Below, piece after piece: positions 1 to 11,700 of a stretch of 64,000 bases of DNA (its first letter is position 1; each line of letters opens with the position of its first letter). The position numbers and the translations under genes were made by a program. The notes under the pieces were generated by a model. The model saw only the letters and a list, made by a program, of their open reading frames with translations. It did not search any database and had not been told where the DNA came from. Source of the DNA: Zea mays (lineage: Eukaryota > Streptophyta > Magnoliopsida > Poales > Poaceae). The stretch lies in assembly GCF_902167145.1 (NCBI RefSeq), contig NC_050097.1, positions 116,097,982-116,161,981 on the forward strand, given 5' to 3'.

Positions 1-2800
1 GATCTCCTCGCCTATGGCCCTGCGCTTCTCTTCGTCAAAGCGGCGCAGGTGCTGCTTCACGGGTGGGGCTCCAGCTCGGATATCCAGCGAGTGCTCGGCG
101 ACATCCCTTAGTATGCCCGGCATGTTCGAGGGACTCCACGCAAAAATTTCGGCATTTGCGCGGAGAAAGTCGATGAGCACTGTTTCCTATTTAGGGTCGA
201 GCTCGGAGCCAATCTGGACCTTCTTGTCGGCGTCGTTGCTGGGGTCAAGAGGGACAGACTTAACCGCCTCAACTGGTTCGAAGTTGCCAGCGTGGCGCTT
301 CGCATTAGGCACCTCCTTGGAGAGGCACTCTAGATCGGCGATAAGGACCTCGGACTCGGCGAGGGCCTCAGAGTACTCCACGCACTCCACGTCGCATTCG
401 TACGCGTGTCGGTACGTGGATCCGACGGTGATGACCCTGTTGGGGCCTGGCATCTTGAGCTTGAGGTAGGTGTAGTTGGGGACGACCATGAACTTGGCGT
501 AGCACGGTCTCCCCAGCACCGAGTGGTAGGTTCCTCGGAACCCGACCACCTCGAACGTGAGGGTTTCCTTTCGGAAGTTGGAGGGAGTTCCAAAGTAGAC
601 GAGCAGATCGAGTTGTCCAAGGGGCAGGACGCGCTTCCCGGGGATGATCCCGTGAAAGGGCGTCGCACCAGCCCGGATCGTGGACAAATCGATCCCCAAG
701 AGCCCGAGGGTCTCGGCGTAGATGATGTTGAGGCTGCTGCCCCCGTCCATGAGGACCTTGGTGAGCCTGGCGTTGCCGATGACGAGGTCGACGACGAGCG
801 GGTACTTTCTTGGGCTCGGCACGCAGTCGGGGTGGTCGCCTTGGTCGAAGGTGATGGGCTTGTCGGACCAGTCTAGGTAGACTGGTGCCGCCACCTTTAC
901 CGAGCAGACCTCCCGGCGCTCTTGCTTGTGGTGCCGAGCCGAGGCGTTCGCCACTTGCCCACCATAGATCATGAAACAGCCGTGGACCTCGGGGAACTCC
1001 TCTGCCTTATCGCCCTCCTTCTTGTTGTTGTCTTGGCCTTTGCCATCTCCCGCCGGGGACCCGACTTTATGGAAGTAGCACCGAAGCATGACGCATTCCT
1101 CAAGGGTGTGCTTGACGGGACCCTGGTGATAGGGGCACGACTCCTTGAGCATCTTGTCGAATAGGTTGGCCCCTCCGGGAGGCTTCCGAGGGTTCCTGTG
1201 CTCGGCAGCAGCGACAAGATCTGCGTCGGCGGTGTCACGCTTCGCTTGCGACTTCTTCTTGGCCTTCTTCTTTGTGCCACGCTGGGAGGACGCCTCGGGG
1301 ACGTCTTCCTGCTGGCGTCCCTGAGGCTGCTTGTCCTTCTGGAAGATGGCTTCGACCGCCTCCTGACCAGAGGCGAACTTGGTGGCGATGTCCATCAACT
1401 CGCTCGCCTTGGTGGGAGTCTTGCGACCCAGTTTGCTCACCAGGCCGCGGCAAGTGGTGCCGGCAAGGAATGCCCCAATGACATCTGAGTCAGTGATGTT
1501 GGGCAGCTCGGTGCGCTGCTTTGAAAACCGCCGGATGTACTCTTGCAGGGATTCCCAGGAGTTCCTAGGGTGCACATACGTGCCCTGGAAGTTTCCAGCG
1601 AAGGCCTTGACCAGGTCGTCCTAGTTGGAAATCTGCGCGGGAGGCAGATGCTCCAGCCAGGCTCGGGCAGCGTCGGAGAGGAACAGGGGGAGGTTGCGGA
1701 TGATGAGGTTGTCGTCGTCCGTTCCTCCCAGCTGGCAAGCCAGCCGGTAGTCCGCAAGCCACAACTCCGGCCTTGTTTCCCCCGAGTACTTGGCGATGGT
1801 AGTCGAGGCCCGGAACCGGGTCGGGAACGGCGCCCGTCGTATGGCCCGGCTGAAGGCTTGCGGACCCGGTGGTTCGGGCGAGGGGCTCTGATCCTCCTCG
1901 CTGTCGTAGCGTCCCCCACGCTTGGGGTGGTAGCCTCGGCGCACCTTCTCGTCGAGACGGGCTCGACGGTCGCGGCGGTGGTGCTCATTGCCGAGGCGAT
2001 CCGGGGCTGCAGGCGTCACGTCCCACATGCGCCCGGTGTGGACCGAGGCCTCCCGCATGAGTCGGGAAGTCGTTGCGCGATGCTTCGGGGGGCACCCTTG
2101 CCTTCGGAAGGCAGAGCTTTCGGCCCGTCGGACCACGGCATCCTCCAGGAGATTCTTCAGTTCTCCCTGGATACGTCGCCCCTCGGTGGTGGATGGCTCC
2201 AGCATTGCTCGGAGCAGTATTGCTGCTGCAACCAGATTCTGGCCGACCCCGCTGGAGGCCGGGGGCAGCCTTGCCCTGGCATTGTCAACGATACAGCGTT
2301 GGACATCTCGGGCTTGATGACACGCTTCTCCGGCGAGTGCTCAACCTACCCACTCCTGCTCGATGTTTTGCCGGAGCTGCACAAGTTGCCCTGCTTCCTC
2401 GTCGAGCTTGGCCTGCATCTCGTGGATTTGCTCGAGCTGTGTGTCGTGACCCCCCGCAGGGACTGGGACCACAGCTAGCTCCCGCGGGATGTCAACGCGA
2501 GAAGCAGGCCCAGGGGGATCGTCATCCTCCGGCATACCGAGGTGGTTGCCTTCATCGCGACCCCCCAGATCGACGTGGAAACATTCATAACTTGGGTCAC
2601 AACCTTCGTCGTCAAGGTTGTGGCCATCATCAAAGCAACCGGAGAAGCAGTAGTCACATGCGGTCATGAAGTCTTGCACGGCACTAGGATCACGGAGCCC
2701 GGAGAAATCCCAACCGGAGTCGGGGTCGTCTTCTTCCTCGGAACCCGGGGGCCCGTAGGTCAAGACGGTCGTCAGTCGATCCCAAGATGACCACATATGG
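1..2800 (-). pseudogene. gag-pol: Z: huck-like Ty3/gypsy gag-protease-RT frame, broken and cut by the window edge
   Basis: One reading frame runs leftward from the junction with A to the window edge. It carries a Gag region, a zinc-knuckle-like CPYH...H...C cluster near 1090-1135, a retropepsin-like domain with the active-site motif MDGGSS near 740, and the RT amino terminus (FAWSPSNMPGI near 100-150). The frame is interrupted by TGA at 2341-2343, TAG at 1621-1623 and TAG at 187-189. The same frame resumes after each, so these are point nonsense changes and not frameshifts. The DGG protease motif and the FAWSP..MPGI block fit the Tat lineage, and the LTR start resembles maize huck from memory. 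The amino terminus lies beyond A at 27441-27555. RT, RNase H, integrase and the other LTR lie left of the window. Not functional as it stands. Confidence 0.85.
2796..2800. other. Target-site duplication of A, left copy
   Basis: TATGG here and at 27436-27440 flank the TGTAACATCC...GGGACGCTTCA ends of A. Removing A and one copy restores the Z Gag frame. Confidence 0.95.
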
Positions 2801-3486
2801 TGTAACATCCCAGTTTCTAACCCAGGTTTGAAACCCTAATCTAACCCCCCTTTCTTATTATCTATCCCAAAACTCCCTTAGATTCTTCCCATCATATGCA
2901 TACACTTTGTTTGATTATGAACACCTCACTTAGATTTTATTTTCCAGCACCTAGATTATCTACTAAATAAATTGTTCAAAAATAAAAGAAACAAAAATGG
3001 AAATGGGAATTAGAAAATAAAAGGAAAAAGAGAAAGCTCTCCCCCCTGCTGGGCTGAATCCGACCCATGCCACGGCTGCCTCCCCTCCCCCTCGCGCCCG
3101 CGCTTCCCCCCTTTCGGCCCATTGCCGGCCCGCTCCCGCGCACGCGCAGCCGCTCCGTGCTCCCCTCCCTCTCTCTCGCTGACGAGCCGGCCCCACCTGC
3201 CAGCCACTCCCTCTCGCGCGCTCCCTCTCGCTGGCAGACCAGCCCCACCAGTCAGCCGCTTCGTCGTCTTCCTCACGTACGACGCACCACCGTCCCCTCC
3301 ATCGTCGTCCCCTCGCCGCACAGGAGAGTTCAGCACCGCCCCGTCCTCGCCGCTTGACCACGTCCTTGCCCGGTACCACCCCCGCCGTGAGGTCCCGTCG
3401 CCGCCGCTGTGCGGCATTAATGCCGGCGTTGTGCACCTCACCGGCACCCGCCGAGCTCCGCTGCCCCCCCCCTTCCCTCGGGCGCC

Positions 3487-3494
3487 TATAAAAA
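3487..3494 (+). promoter_or_regulatory. A: 5' LTR TATA box
   Basis: TATAAAAA lies after a GC-rich stretch and about 100 bp before a consensus splice donor (CTCCG|GTGAG, exon end 3595). The same arrangement is in the 3' LTR at 25319-25326, with donor after 25427. Confidence 0.6.
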
Positions 3495-4309
3495 GGTCGC
3501 CCTAGGCACCTCCTTCCCCGCACCGGCCTCAGCCACCACCCTCCTCCCCTCGCCCGAGCTCAATTCACGAAGCGCCGCCGTCTTCTCCCTCTCCGGTGAG
3601 CCCTTCCCCCTCTTCTCCCTCCCTCTCTGTTGGTCCAGCGAGCGATTAGGTTGGCCTACCAGCTTCATCACATCGCCATGAACTCGGAACACCACTCCCC
3701 CACCCCAATCCCTCGCTCGAAGCTCACCGACGGCGATCCCCGCCGTGGAGCTCCGCCACCTCCCCACGGACAACCCCCTCCGGCCTCCTCTAGCCAAATT
3801 GAGCCCACCCCTAGGTTCGCTAGCCCCTCCCCGTGCTAAGGCACCTACCCGTTGTCCAAGAACCGGGCCACCGCACAGCGAATCGCCGCCGAGCCCACCG
3901 GCGGCCGGATTTCTTCCCCCACGAGCGGCCGGTTCGCCCGCGCCGTCGAACCATAGCGTCGTTCCCCCCCTCCGCTCTCGCTGACGTGTGGGCCCGCGAC
4001 GACGGCGTCCGCTCCTCGCGCACCCGCGCCATCTCCTCGCCTTGGGCCACAGCTGGGCCGGCGCCCTCGCGCGCGCGCTGCGCCTGGCTGGGCCAAAATT
4101 CCCCCCCCCCCTGGCCCACCTGCGAGGGAATCCCTTTTCTTTTTCCTTTTTCCAACCTTTTCTCATTTAATTAGCATTTCTCAATATTTTATGCACCAAA
4201 AATTATCAAAATGATTCCTAAAGTCACATGTAATAATAATGTTAGAAAATGACACACTGCAATTGGAAAACCATTGTTGATGTATTGTTTTATTAACTGT
4301 TTTTACTAG

Positions 4310-4411
4310 AAGAAGCGGGGACCGTTGATCCGGAACCCGTAGCCCCGGAAGAAGGGCCGGAGCCCGATCTCCCAGAAGTAGATCTCTTGTGCCAGGAAAG
4401 CTTCGACGAAG
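4310..4411 (+). other. A: LTR exon 2 (acidic frame), 5' LTR copy
   Basis: The sequence TTTTTACTAG precedes an open frame rich in Glu, Asp and Pro (for example VDPEPVAPEEGPEPDLPEVD). It ends GACGAAG, followed by GCAAGTCC, a strong non-canonical GC splice donor. The frame continues in exon 3 (18218-18252). I infer an exon because B, D and H LTRs show the same phase, donor and composition. No ATG precedes it in frame, so translation is unproven. Confidence 0.5.
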
Positions 4412-5007
4412 GCAAGTCCATCCTTCCCTTGATGCATAAATTACCTATTCTTTCTACCACTACCTAAGCCGGGATCTCAGGGTGGGATATTTGCATTGCG
4501 AGCAAAGAGATAGCCTGCATTAACATACATTTTTCGGATACAAAATATGGGATGGGAGAAAGGGGAATATGATACTTCAAATAAGGTTTCCTTGAAAAGG
4601 GTTGTGCGATGAAGGGTACTCACCCTCATCACCTTGGGAGTGGGATGAACAAGGACTCCCTGGTTTAGGGGAGGGCCCAAGGTGTTGGCCCAGCTGGTTT
4701 AGGCTTGAGCAGAAGGATTGTCCCCTCATATAAGGACCGGTTTGTCCTCTTTCACTACCTGTACTCATGATAAGTACAACCACTCGAGACTGTGTGGGCA
4801 GTCACTCAATCTAAACTCGTACGGTCCAACCCCAGGGTTATGAAGGCTGGGGAGCACCGGGAGGATAAGGAGGGGGAATGTTTTGTTCGGTTTGGACATG
4901 GCGGTGGCCTGACTCCTTCCAGATAACCATTAAGGTTAGGACGTGCGAGGAAGGAAAGAGATCCGACATTCGGGTCTCGCAACGGTGAGATCGCAGAAAC
5001 CGGACTA

Positions 5008-5076
5008 GTGGGTAAAGTGTACCCCTCTGCGCAAAGTTGAAACCTATTTGAATAGTCCGTGTCCACTGGTATGGAC
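5008..5076 (+). other. A: conserved GTGGGTAAAG motif and hairpin, 5' LTR copy
   Basis: GTGGGTAAAG starts at 5008 and a perfect 5-bp stem, GTCCA / TGGAC with loop CTGGTA, lies at 5061-5076. B and H LTRs have a stem of the same size and loop length at offset 53-55 from the same motif. The stem sequence differs but pairing is kept. It lies inside the putative GC-AG intron. Confidence 0.55.
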
Positions 5077-7451
5077 GAATCTGGTGTGGTGTGACAATTA
5101 GAGATTGTCTATAACCTCCGAAAACCGGGAAATGTGTGTATGTAACACCCAGTTTGTAATATATAATAAAAGAGGAGAAAAGTCATTTCCTATATCTTAT
5201 ATGTGTGGGATTGAACCTTTATGCATCATCACATGTGAACACCTTAGGTAAAAACAAATAATTAATAACATAAAAGCCACTAAAATAGGTATCATGCTGG
5301 TTTTCATTTTTGTATGCATCTTGTGACCACATAATAAATCATATGAAAAGAAAATATTAAGGTCTCAAGGGGAATTTAGAATATACAAGAGATTTTAGAA
5401 TTTAGAAAGAGAGTAAATAATATAAAGAAAATTTAGATATTTCCAAAAGTTAGTATCTTAGCTGCCCCATATAATTTGAAGATAAATCTATCACAGGATT
5501 TGAAATCTAAACTTGAAATGAGTTTGAATTTAAAAAAAGAAAAAGAAAAAGGGAAACAGAAAATAAAAAGAATAAAGAAAAGAAGAAGAAGAAAAATAGC
5601 ATTGGGCCTAATTACACGCTGCTGGCCCACCTGAGAAACCCTCTGCTCGGCCCATCCTCCAGCCTAAGCCGCAGGCGGCTATCCACTTCACTGTCGTGCG
5701 GGTCCCACGCCGCAGCCGCTCAGACAGCGCTCTCCATGCCCGCGCTCGGACGCTGGCGCGTGGGCCCCCCTAGTGGGTCGTCCTCCTCTCGGCGCCCTGC
5801 TCGTAACGAGTTCCGCTCCTGGCGGCGGGCTGGGCGCAAGCGGCTCCACCGGCTCTCCATGATTTGCGCAGATCAGTTCGGCCAAGCTCGTCCTCTTCTA
5901 GGCTATAAAAGAAAAATCAGGCACCGCCCTTCTCTCTCCTCTCATCTTCTGCGCCACCGTCGTACGTACAGGGAGAGCGAGGGAGAAGTCTGCCGCTTCT
6001 GCCATAGACGCCGAGTGTGTGTGGGGGAGAGAAAAATCCTGGGCACCGGGTAGCTCTGCGCTAGGAGAATTGGGGGAGGATCGCGGCGTACTCGTAATCG
6101 CGTCTGTGGCATCAGCCGTGGGAGTAATTCCCCCTGCGCTAGCAGAATACCTCACCGGAATCTAAATTCCGCGGTGAAGTTGGGAGCTCGACGCTAGGGA
6201 TTTGTGCCACGCCAAAACAAGGTATGTGCTCACCTTCTGTTCTGCCATCGCCGTAGCTCGGTATTGCGATTGGTGTGTTGATGTTCGGCGGGGCGGGGAC
6301 CAACCGACCCAGCCACCTGAACAGCTCGCACCATAGGAACCGAGGCCATGCGCATACTCTAGCAGCAGGGTCTCCAAGACAGGCTCGGCAGCTTCACCTT
6401 GACTTCGGGAGGGCGTCCGGGGACTCGCTAGGCGCGTATGGTGCACGGGGCGGCTGGCGATGTCTCGCCGGTGTTGGGGAACCCTGCCATGTCGTGGCCA
6501 GAGGCTACAATTGCCCGATGGCTGGTAAGGGCATCCCTGGTGAACTCATCCTTTCCTCTGCTTCGCGTAGCATGTTTCAGGAGTATGAATTGGGGCCTGA
6601 TGGACCGGCGGGCTATTCTCTGGCATGCTCTGCCGCCGTCCGGCCATGGCGCCGCCACCCTACCCTTGTCGTAGCCAGGGTTGGGGAGATGGATCCCTAG
6701 CCATTGGATCTTGGGGCAAGGGTCGCGATTGGTAGCGCGCATACCGTTTCGCGAGATTGAACCGTGGGTCGTTGATGGCGCGATCTGCGGTGTAGATTCA
6801 AGGGCGTGTACTGGGTTAGGTCAGAGTAGTGTGGAGCGTTCGATTTCGATCGGACGGGTAGGGAATGAATCGGGATTCATTAAATCCTGCGCGCTGGAAT
6901 CAGATCGGACGGCTAGGATAGATCTGTACCCCTTCGCCCAGGCCTTTTTGCACATGAGCCCCTCCGTTATTAAGTTATCAACCCGCCGTCCACATTCCAT
7001 ATTTACTGAGTCTTAGAAAACTTCGGTTTAGGCCCCTGGACTTCCCAGATATTGACGCCCATTCCAGAATAGATTAAAAATGGAGAAATGATATTAGAAA
7101 TTCGTTTTTAATACAAAAACAATTCTAGAAACTTGTATAAGTCATAGAAAATCCATTTTTGGTCCAAATTGAGCCATTCCAATTTCTAAAATTTTGTAAT
7201 AATATTCTCTATCATTTAGTATCACTGTTTTGACATGAGCTCAGTTAGAAAATTAATTTATCATCTAATCCTATTTTAATCACAATAAACCTTAGGAAAT
7301 TCATAACTTGAAATCTATAACTTCAAATTTAATGATTCTAGTTCCTATGATCTCATTTTAATGTATAGATTTTTACTGTATATTTTATTTGCATGTTTGA
7401 TGCGATGTTAATTTATGCTATACTATGTATGTATTGTGTTGATGCGAGTAG

Positions 7452-7517
7452 ACGAGCAAGCCACTGTGGAATCTGAGGTTCAACAAGTAGAGATAGCTGA
7501 GCAGGAGCTCATTGAAG
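7452..7517 (+). other. B: LTR exon 2 (acidic frame), first LTR
   Basis: The frame reads VDEQATVESEV...AEQELIE, preceded by GATGCGAGTAG and ending ATTGAAG, followed by GCAAGTTG. This is a GC-type donor at the same phase as in A, D and H. An ATG at 7442-7444 is in frame but upstream of the proposed acceptor. The second LTR copy is at 14677-14742. Confidence 0.45.
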
Positions 7518-7790
7518 GCAAGTTGTGCCCTTGATCACTTACTTTTCCCAGCCATGTTCTTATTAATTTTAATGATCTGCATAGGTTAATTTTGATGGGA
7601 TCCTTTATGTTACCCCAATTTTGATTACCTCTATACCTTGTTCACCCCTGAAATATTTTTGGGTAGTACTTGCTATTGCTTTATGTGGATTGGGTATGGA
7701 GATACAACATTCATGATTATTCTTTTATTATCTTGTTATTATTACTATTCATGTTAAGATCATTAAATTAATGGGAACATGGAGCGACCA

Positions 7791-8170
7791 CCCGGGAAAA
7801 CAGTGCTACCACAAGGGTTTAATGGGACGCCCTTGGCTGATTAACTAGGAAAGCTAGTGGAGGTCTTCCTTACCCGAAAGGGGCAAGGGCAGTAGGGGAG
7901 TGGTCAGTGTAGGGAGGTCCTTGGGTTGATTTTGCTGCGATGGCGGTCAGGCAAGAACCCTGCACTGGAGCTTCCTATAAACTGTAGCGGGATTTCTGAA
8001 GCTAGTGGAACTTTGTAAAGGCCTCGTAGTGTTACCCTGCCTCGCCTCCTCGGTAGAGGTGTATGGGATTGGCCATCTCTTGGCAGATGGGTAACATGAC
8101 TTGTGGGTAAAGATGCGCAACCTCTGCAGAGTGTAAAACTGGTATACTAGTCGTGCTCACGGTCATGAGC
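7791..8170 (+). other. B: conserved intronic block and hairpin, first LTR
   Basis: CCCGGGAAAACAGTGC (7791-7806) is shared with H at 63200-63215. GTGGGTAAAG starts at 8103 and the hairpin GCTCA-CGGTCA-TGAGC is at 8155-8170. The second LTR has the hairpin at 15380-15395. These words lie between the GC donor and the exon 3 acceptor. Confidence 0.5.
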
Positions 8171-8480
8171 GGCTCGGACCCTCACATGATTAATTATGGA
8201 ACTTAAATTCAATTTGACATTTGCATCGCATTTGGGATTATTTTACTATTACTGTTCTTTATTATTATTAAGGTTTGGTATTTACTTACACTTAGTAATT
8301 GCTAATAAAATTTTGACCAACTTATAAAAGCAATGCTCAGCTTCAGCCTTTATTCCATTGATCAGCCTTACACTTCATGAACTCCCACCTTTGGTGAGTT
8401 CATGCCACATTATTCCCCACGACTTGTTGAGCGATGAACGTATGTGAGCTCACTCTTGCTGTCTCACACCCCCCCCACAG

Positions 8481-8536
8481 GAGAAGAAAAGGTGGTTCAG
8501 GAGGAGCCACAAGGCGAGGAGTATGATCTGATCTAG
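8481..8536 (+). other. B: LTR exon 3 (end of acidic frame), first LTR
   Basis: The acceptor CCCCCCACAG leads into GEEKVVQEEPQGEEYDLI and TAG at 8534-8536. The first codon is completed by the G of exon 2, a phase-1 intron. The stop is 207 bp before the LTR end, almost the same distance as in A. The copy in the second LTR is 15705-15760. Confidence 0.45.
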
Positions 8537-8743
8537 GTGGCGTTTCTCAGTCGACATTAGCGCCGACGATCCTTAGTTCGTTTTATATTTGTTCTTTTAC
8601 TTTGTAATAAGTCTTCCGCTATGTAATAATTACTCTGATGTTTTATGACATTTATCTCTATACACTCTGTTATTATATGTGTTGTCTTCTTTGGCGCATG
8701 TATGAGATGCACCCGGCTTTGTTCTTTAAAACCGGGTGTTACA

Positions 8744-11700
8744 GAAGTGGTATCAAAGGAAATGTTGACTGTAGGACGAAACCTAGATAGAAATGGACAA
8801 ACCCTTACCTACTTACCTTACTTTGATTCATTCTATACTCACCTTGTCTTGGTCCTGTCTCACCTTTTGCTATTCTACTCTGATCATTCTTATCTTTTCT
8901 ACTCTAAGACAAGATGAATCTCACACCTTGGAATCCTACATTTATGACCTTTTTTAGAGATAGAAGACCTAAGACAAAAAAAAATTTAAATTATTTTCTC
9001 TATTAAAAATGTTGGTTGATTGTTCTGATGATCAATGCCTGATTTGCTTCTTTGATTGATTGAAATAGTATAGACGGGCATCTTAGCATGTACCACCATA
9101 AGGTAATGTATTAGCTTTAGTGGATAACACACTAATCTACTTAGCTAATAAATCCCCCGGAGTAACATCCCTCGTAATTACTCGCCTTGTCTACAACTCT
9201 TTCTTTCTTACCCTGTGTTTCTAACCCAGATAGGCTACCCCTATAGTGTTAGAAGAGAGCACTATAGACGTGATCCTTGGTATGTCATGGTTAAGAAAGG
9301 CTAAGGCAGTTTATTCACTGTGCTAAAGGAACCATAGAACTCACCAGTTCCAAAGGAGAAAGATTTGAAGTTGGAATTACAGTAACTACCGCCATCAGAC
9401 TAGCGACATTCTTAATAGATGGGAAGTTTGTTGGTGTCAACATCCGTGTGGTTAGAGATTTTTCGGATGTCTTCCCAGAAGAGTTACTAGGGATGCCATC
9501 CGATACGGAAGTTGAGTTTGTCATAGATCTCTTACCTGGAACTGCTCCTATTTCTAAATGGACATATAGGATGTCTGTAGAAGAGTTAAAAGAACTCAAG
9601 AAGCACTTAACGGAGTTGCAAGAGGCTAGGTACATTCGTCCGAGTCTTCACCTTGGGGAGCACCGGTGTTATTTGTGCAGAAGAAGGATGGATCGCAACG
9701 GATGTGTGTGGATTATAGGTCTCTTAATGATGTTATTGTGAAGAACAAGTATCCGTTGCCCCGTATTGAGGATTTATTTGATCAGATGAGAGGTGCTAGA
9801 GTATTCTCGAAGATTGATCTCCGATCGGGTTACCATCAGATGAGGATTAGACCATCGGATATTCCTAAGACAGCATTCTCGACCCGATATGGATTATATG
9901 AGTTCATCGTTATGTCATTTGGACTAACTAATTCACCAACTACTTTATGGATCTGAAGAATAAGGTGTTTATGGAGAATGTGGGCAGATTCGTCGTGGTA
10001 TTCATCAATGATATCCTTATCTATTCCAAGAGTGATAGTGATCATGAGAAACATCTGATATTGGTGCTACAGAAGCTACAAGATAACCAACTCTACGCCA
10101 AGTTTAGCAAATGCGAGTTTTGGATTGACAAGGTGCCATTTCTTGGACATATCATTTCTAATGGAGGAATATCAATGGATCCTGCTAAAGTCAAGGAGAT
10201 AGTGGCGTGGAGCATACCCACTATAGTTACGAAGATTCGGAATTTCCTAGGAGTTGCAGGATATTATCGGAAATTTATTGAAGGATTCTCTAAGATTGCT
10301 AAGCCTATGACCTCACTTCTGGAGAAGGGAAGAGAGTTTAAGTGGGACGAGAAGAGCCAAGACAGCTTTGATCAAGAAGATATTGATGTCGCCACAAGTG
10401 TTGGTTATGCCAGATCTACAGAATGGATTTGACATTTGTTGTGATGCATGTGGCCAAGGATTAGGATGTGTGCTCATGCAAGAAGGACACGTGGTTGCCT
10501 ACGTGTCTCGTCAGTTGTGGAAACATGTGTTGAACTACCCCATTCATGACTTAGAACTGGCAGTCGTTGTGCATGCACTTAAGATTTGGAGACATTACAT
10601 TATGGGAACCAAGTGCCAAGTGTACACGGATCATAAGAGTTTGAAGTATATATTCACTCAGAAGGATCTCAACCTTAGGCAACGTCGTTGGTTGGAGCTT
10701 ATTAAAGATTATGATTTGGAGATTCACTATCACCCGGGCAAGGCGAATTTGGTCGCAGATGCCTTGAGTCGAAAGGAGCATGTTCATTCAACTATTGTTG
10801 CCCAGCTACCCGATGAGATTGTTGAGGATTTCAGGAAACTTAACCTGGGGATAGTTGCTCACACTGAAGGAGTTATTATTGATGTGGAACCTACTTTGGA
10901 GCAAGAAATCCACAAAGGACAGATTGGTGATGCTAAAATACAAGAGACTAAGGATCTGATTACTGAAGGTCGAGGTCCAGAATTCACGGAAGATGAGCAA
11001 GGCACCATATGGTTCAAGGACAAGATAGGTGTTCCTGAGATTGATAACCTTAATGAGGCTATTCTAAAGGAAGCTGATGACTCAGATTATTCTATTCATC
11101 CTGGGAGTACCAAGATGTATCAGGATTTGAAGCAAAAATAATGGTGGTATGGATTGAAGAGAGATGTGGTTGCACATGTGGCTATGTGCGATGTGTGTCA
11201 AAGAGTTAAGGTTGAACACGAGAGGCCAGCTGGACTATTATACCCACTGAAGATACCCGACTAGAAGTGGGAAAAGATTGGTATGGACTTCATTACTGGA
11301 TTGCCTCGCACCTTGAAAGGATAGGATTCGATATGGGTTATTATGGATAGACTGACCAAAGTGGCTCATTTCATTCCGGTCAAGACTACTTATAAGGGAT
11401 CTCAATTGGTAGAGTGATATATGGCTCGGAATGTGTCTCTACATGGTGCGCCGAAGAAGATCGTTTTGGATAGAGGATCACAGTTTACTCCTAGATCTTG
11501 GAAAAGTTTTCATGAGAATATGGATACGAAGTTGAATTTTATTTCGGCCTACCTCAGACTGATGGACAGACTGAAAGGACTAATCAAGTATTGGAAGACA
11601 TGTTGAGAGCTTGTGCCCTTCAGCATGGTAGTAGTTGGGACAAGAGTCTACCTTATGCTAAGTCCTCATATAATAATAGTTATCAGGCCAGTCTGAAGAT

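Larger units (their letters stand above)
2801..5141 (+). repeat. A: 5' LTR, first part
   Basis: The LTR begins TGTAACATCC, matching the 3' LTR at 24621. It holds a TATA box, a C-rich 5' exon, an intron, a short acidic exon and a conserved hairpin. B interrupts it at 5141/5142 with GTGTA duplicated (5137-5141 and 17969-17973). The 3' LTR shows the uninterrupted site at about 26940. Total length without B is 2,831 bp, against 2,815 bp for the 3' LTR. Confidence 0.95.
5142..8743 (+). repeat. B: first LTR (3,602 bp)
   Basis: It starts TGTAACACCC and ends GGGTGTTACA, a perfect 10-bp terminal inverted repeat. It matches 12367-15967 with about 13 substitutions and one C-run indel that I could count. 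It holds a TATA box at 5904-5910, a 5' exon ending CAAG|GTATGT at 6221, the acidic exons and the conserved hairpin. The long ORFs here (for example 6275-6700) are not supported as genes. Confidence 0.93.

Noticed and set aside
3010..4170. Overlapping ORFs of 100-220 codons in the A LTR (and 24785-25976)
   Set aside because: Low-complexity GC-rich LTR sequence. The frames are not preserved between the two A LTRs because of indels.
6275..7016. Plus-strand ORFs of 111-141 codons in the B LTR (and 13500-14241)
   Set aside because: Preserved between B LTRs only because those are nearly identical. No known domain, and they lie in the putative first intron.
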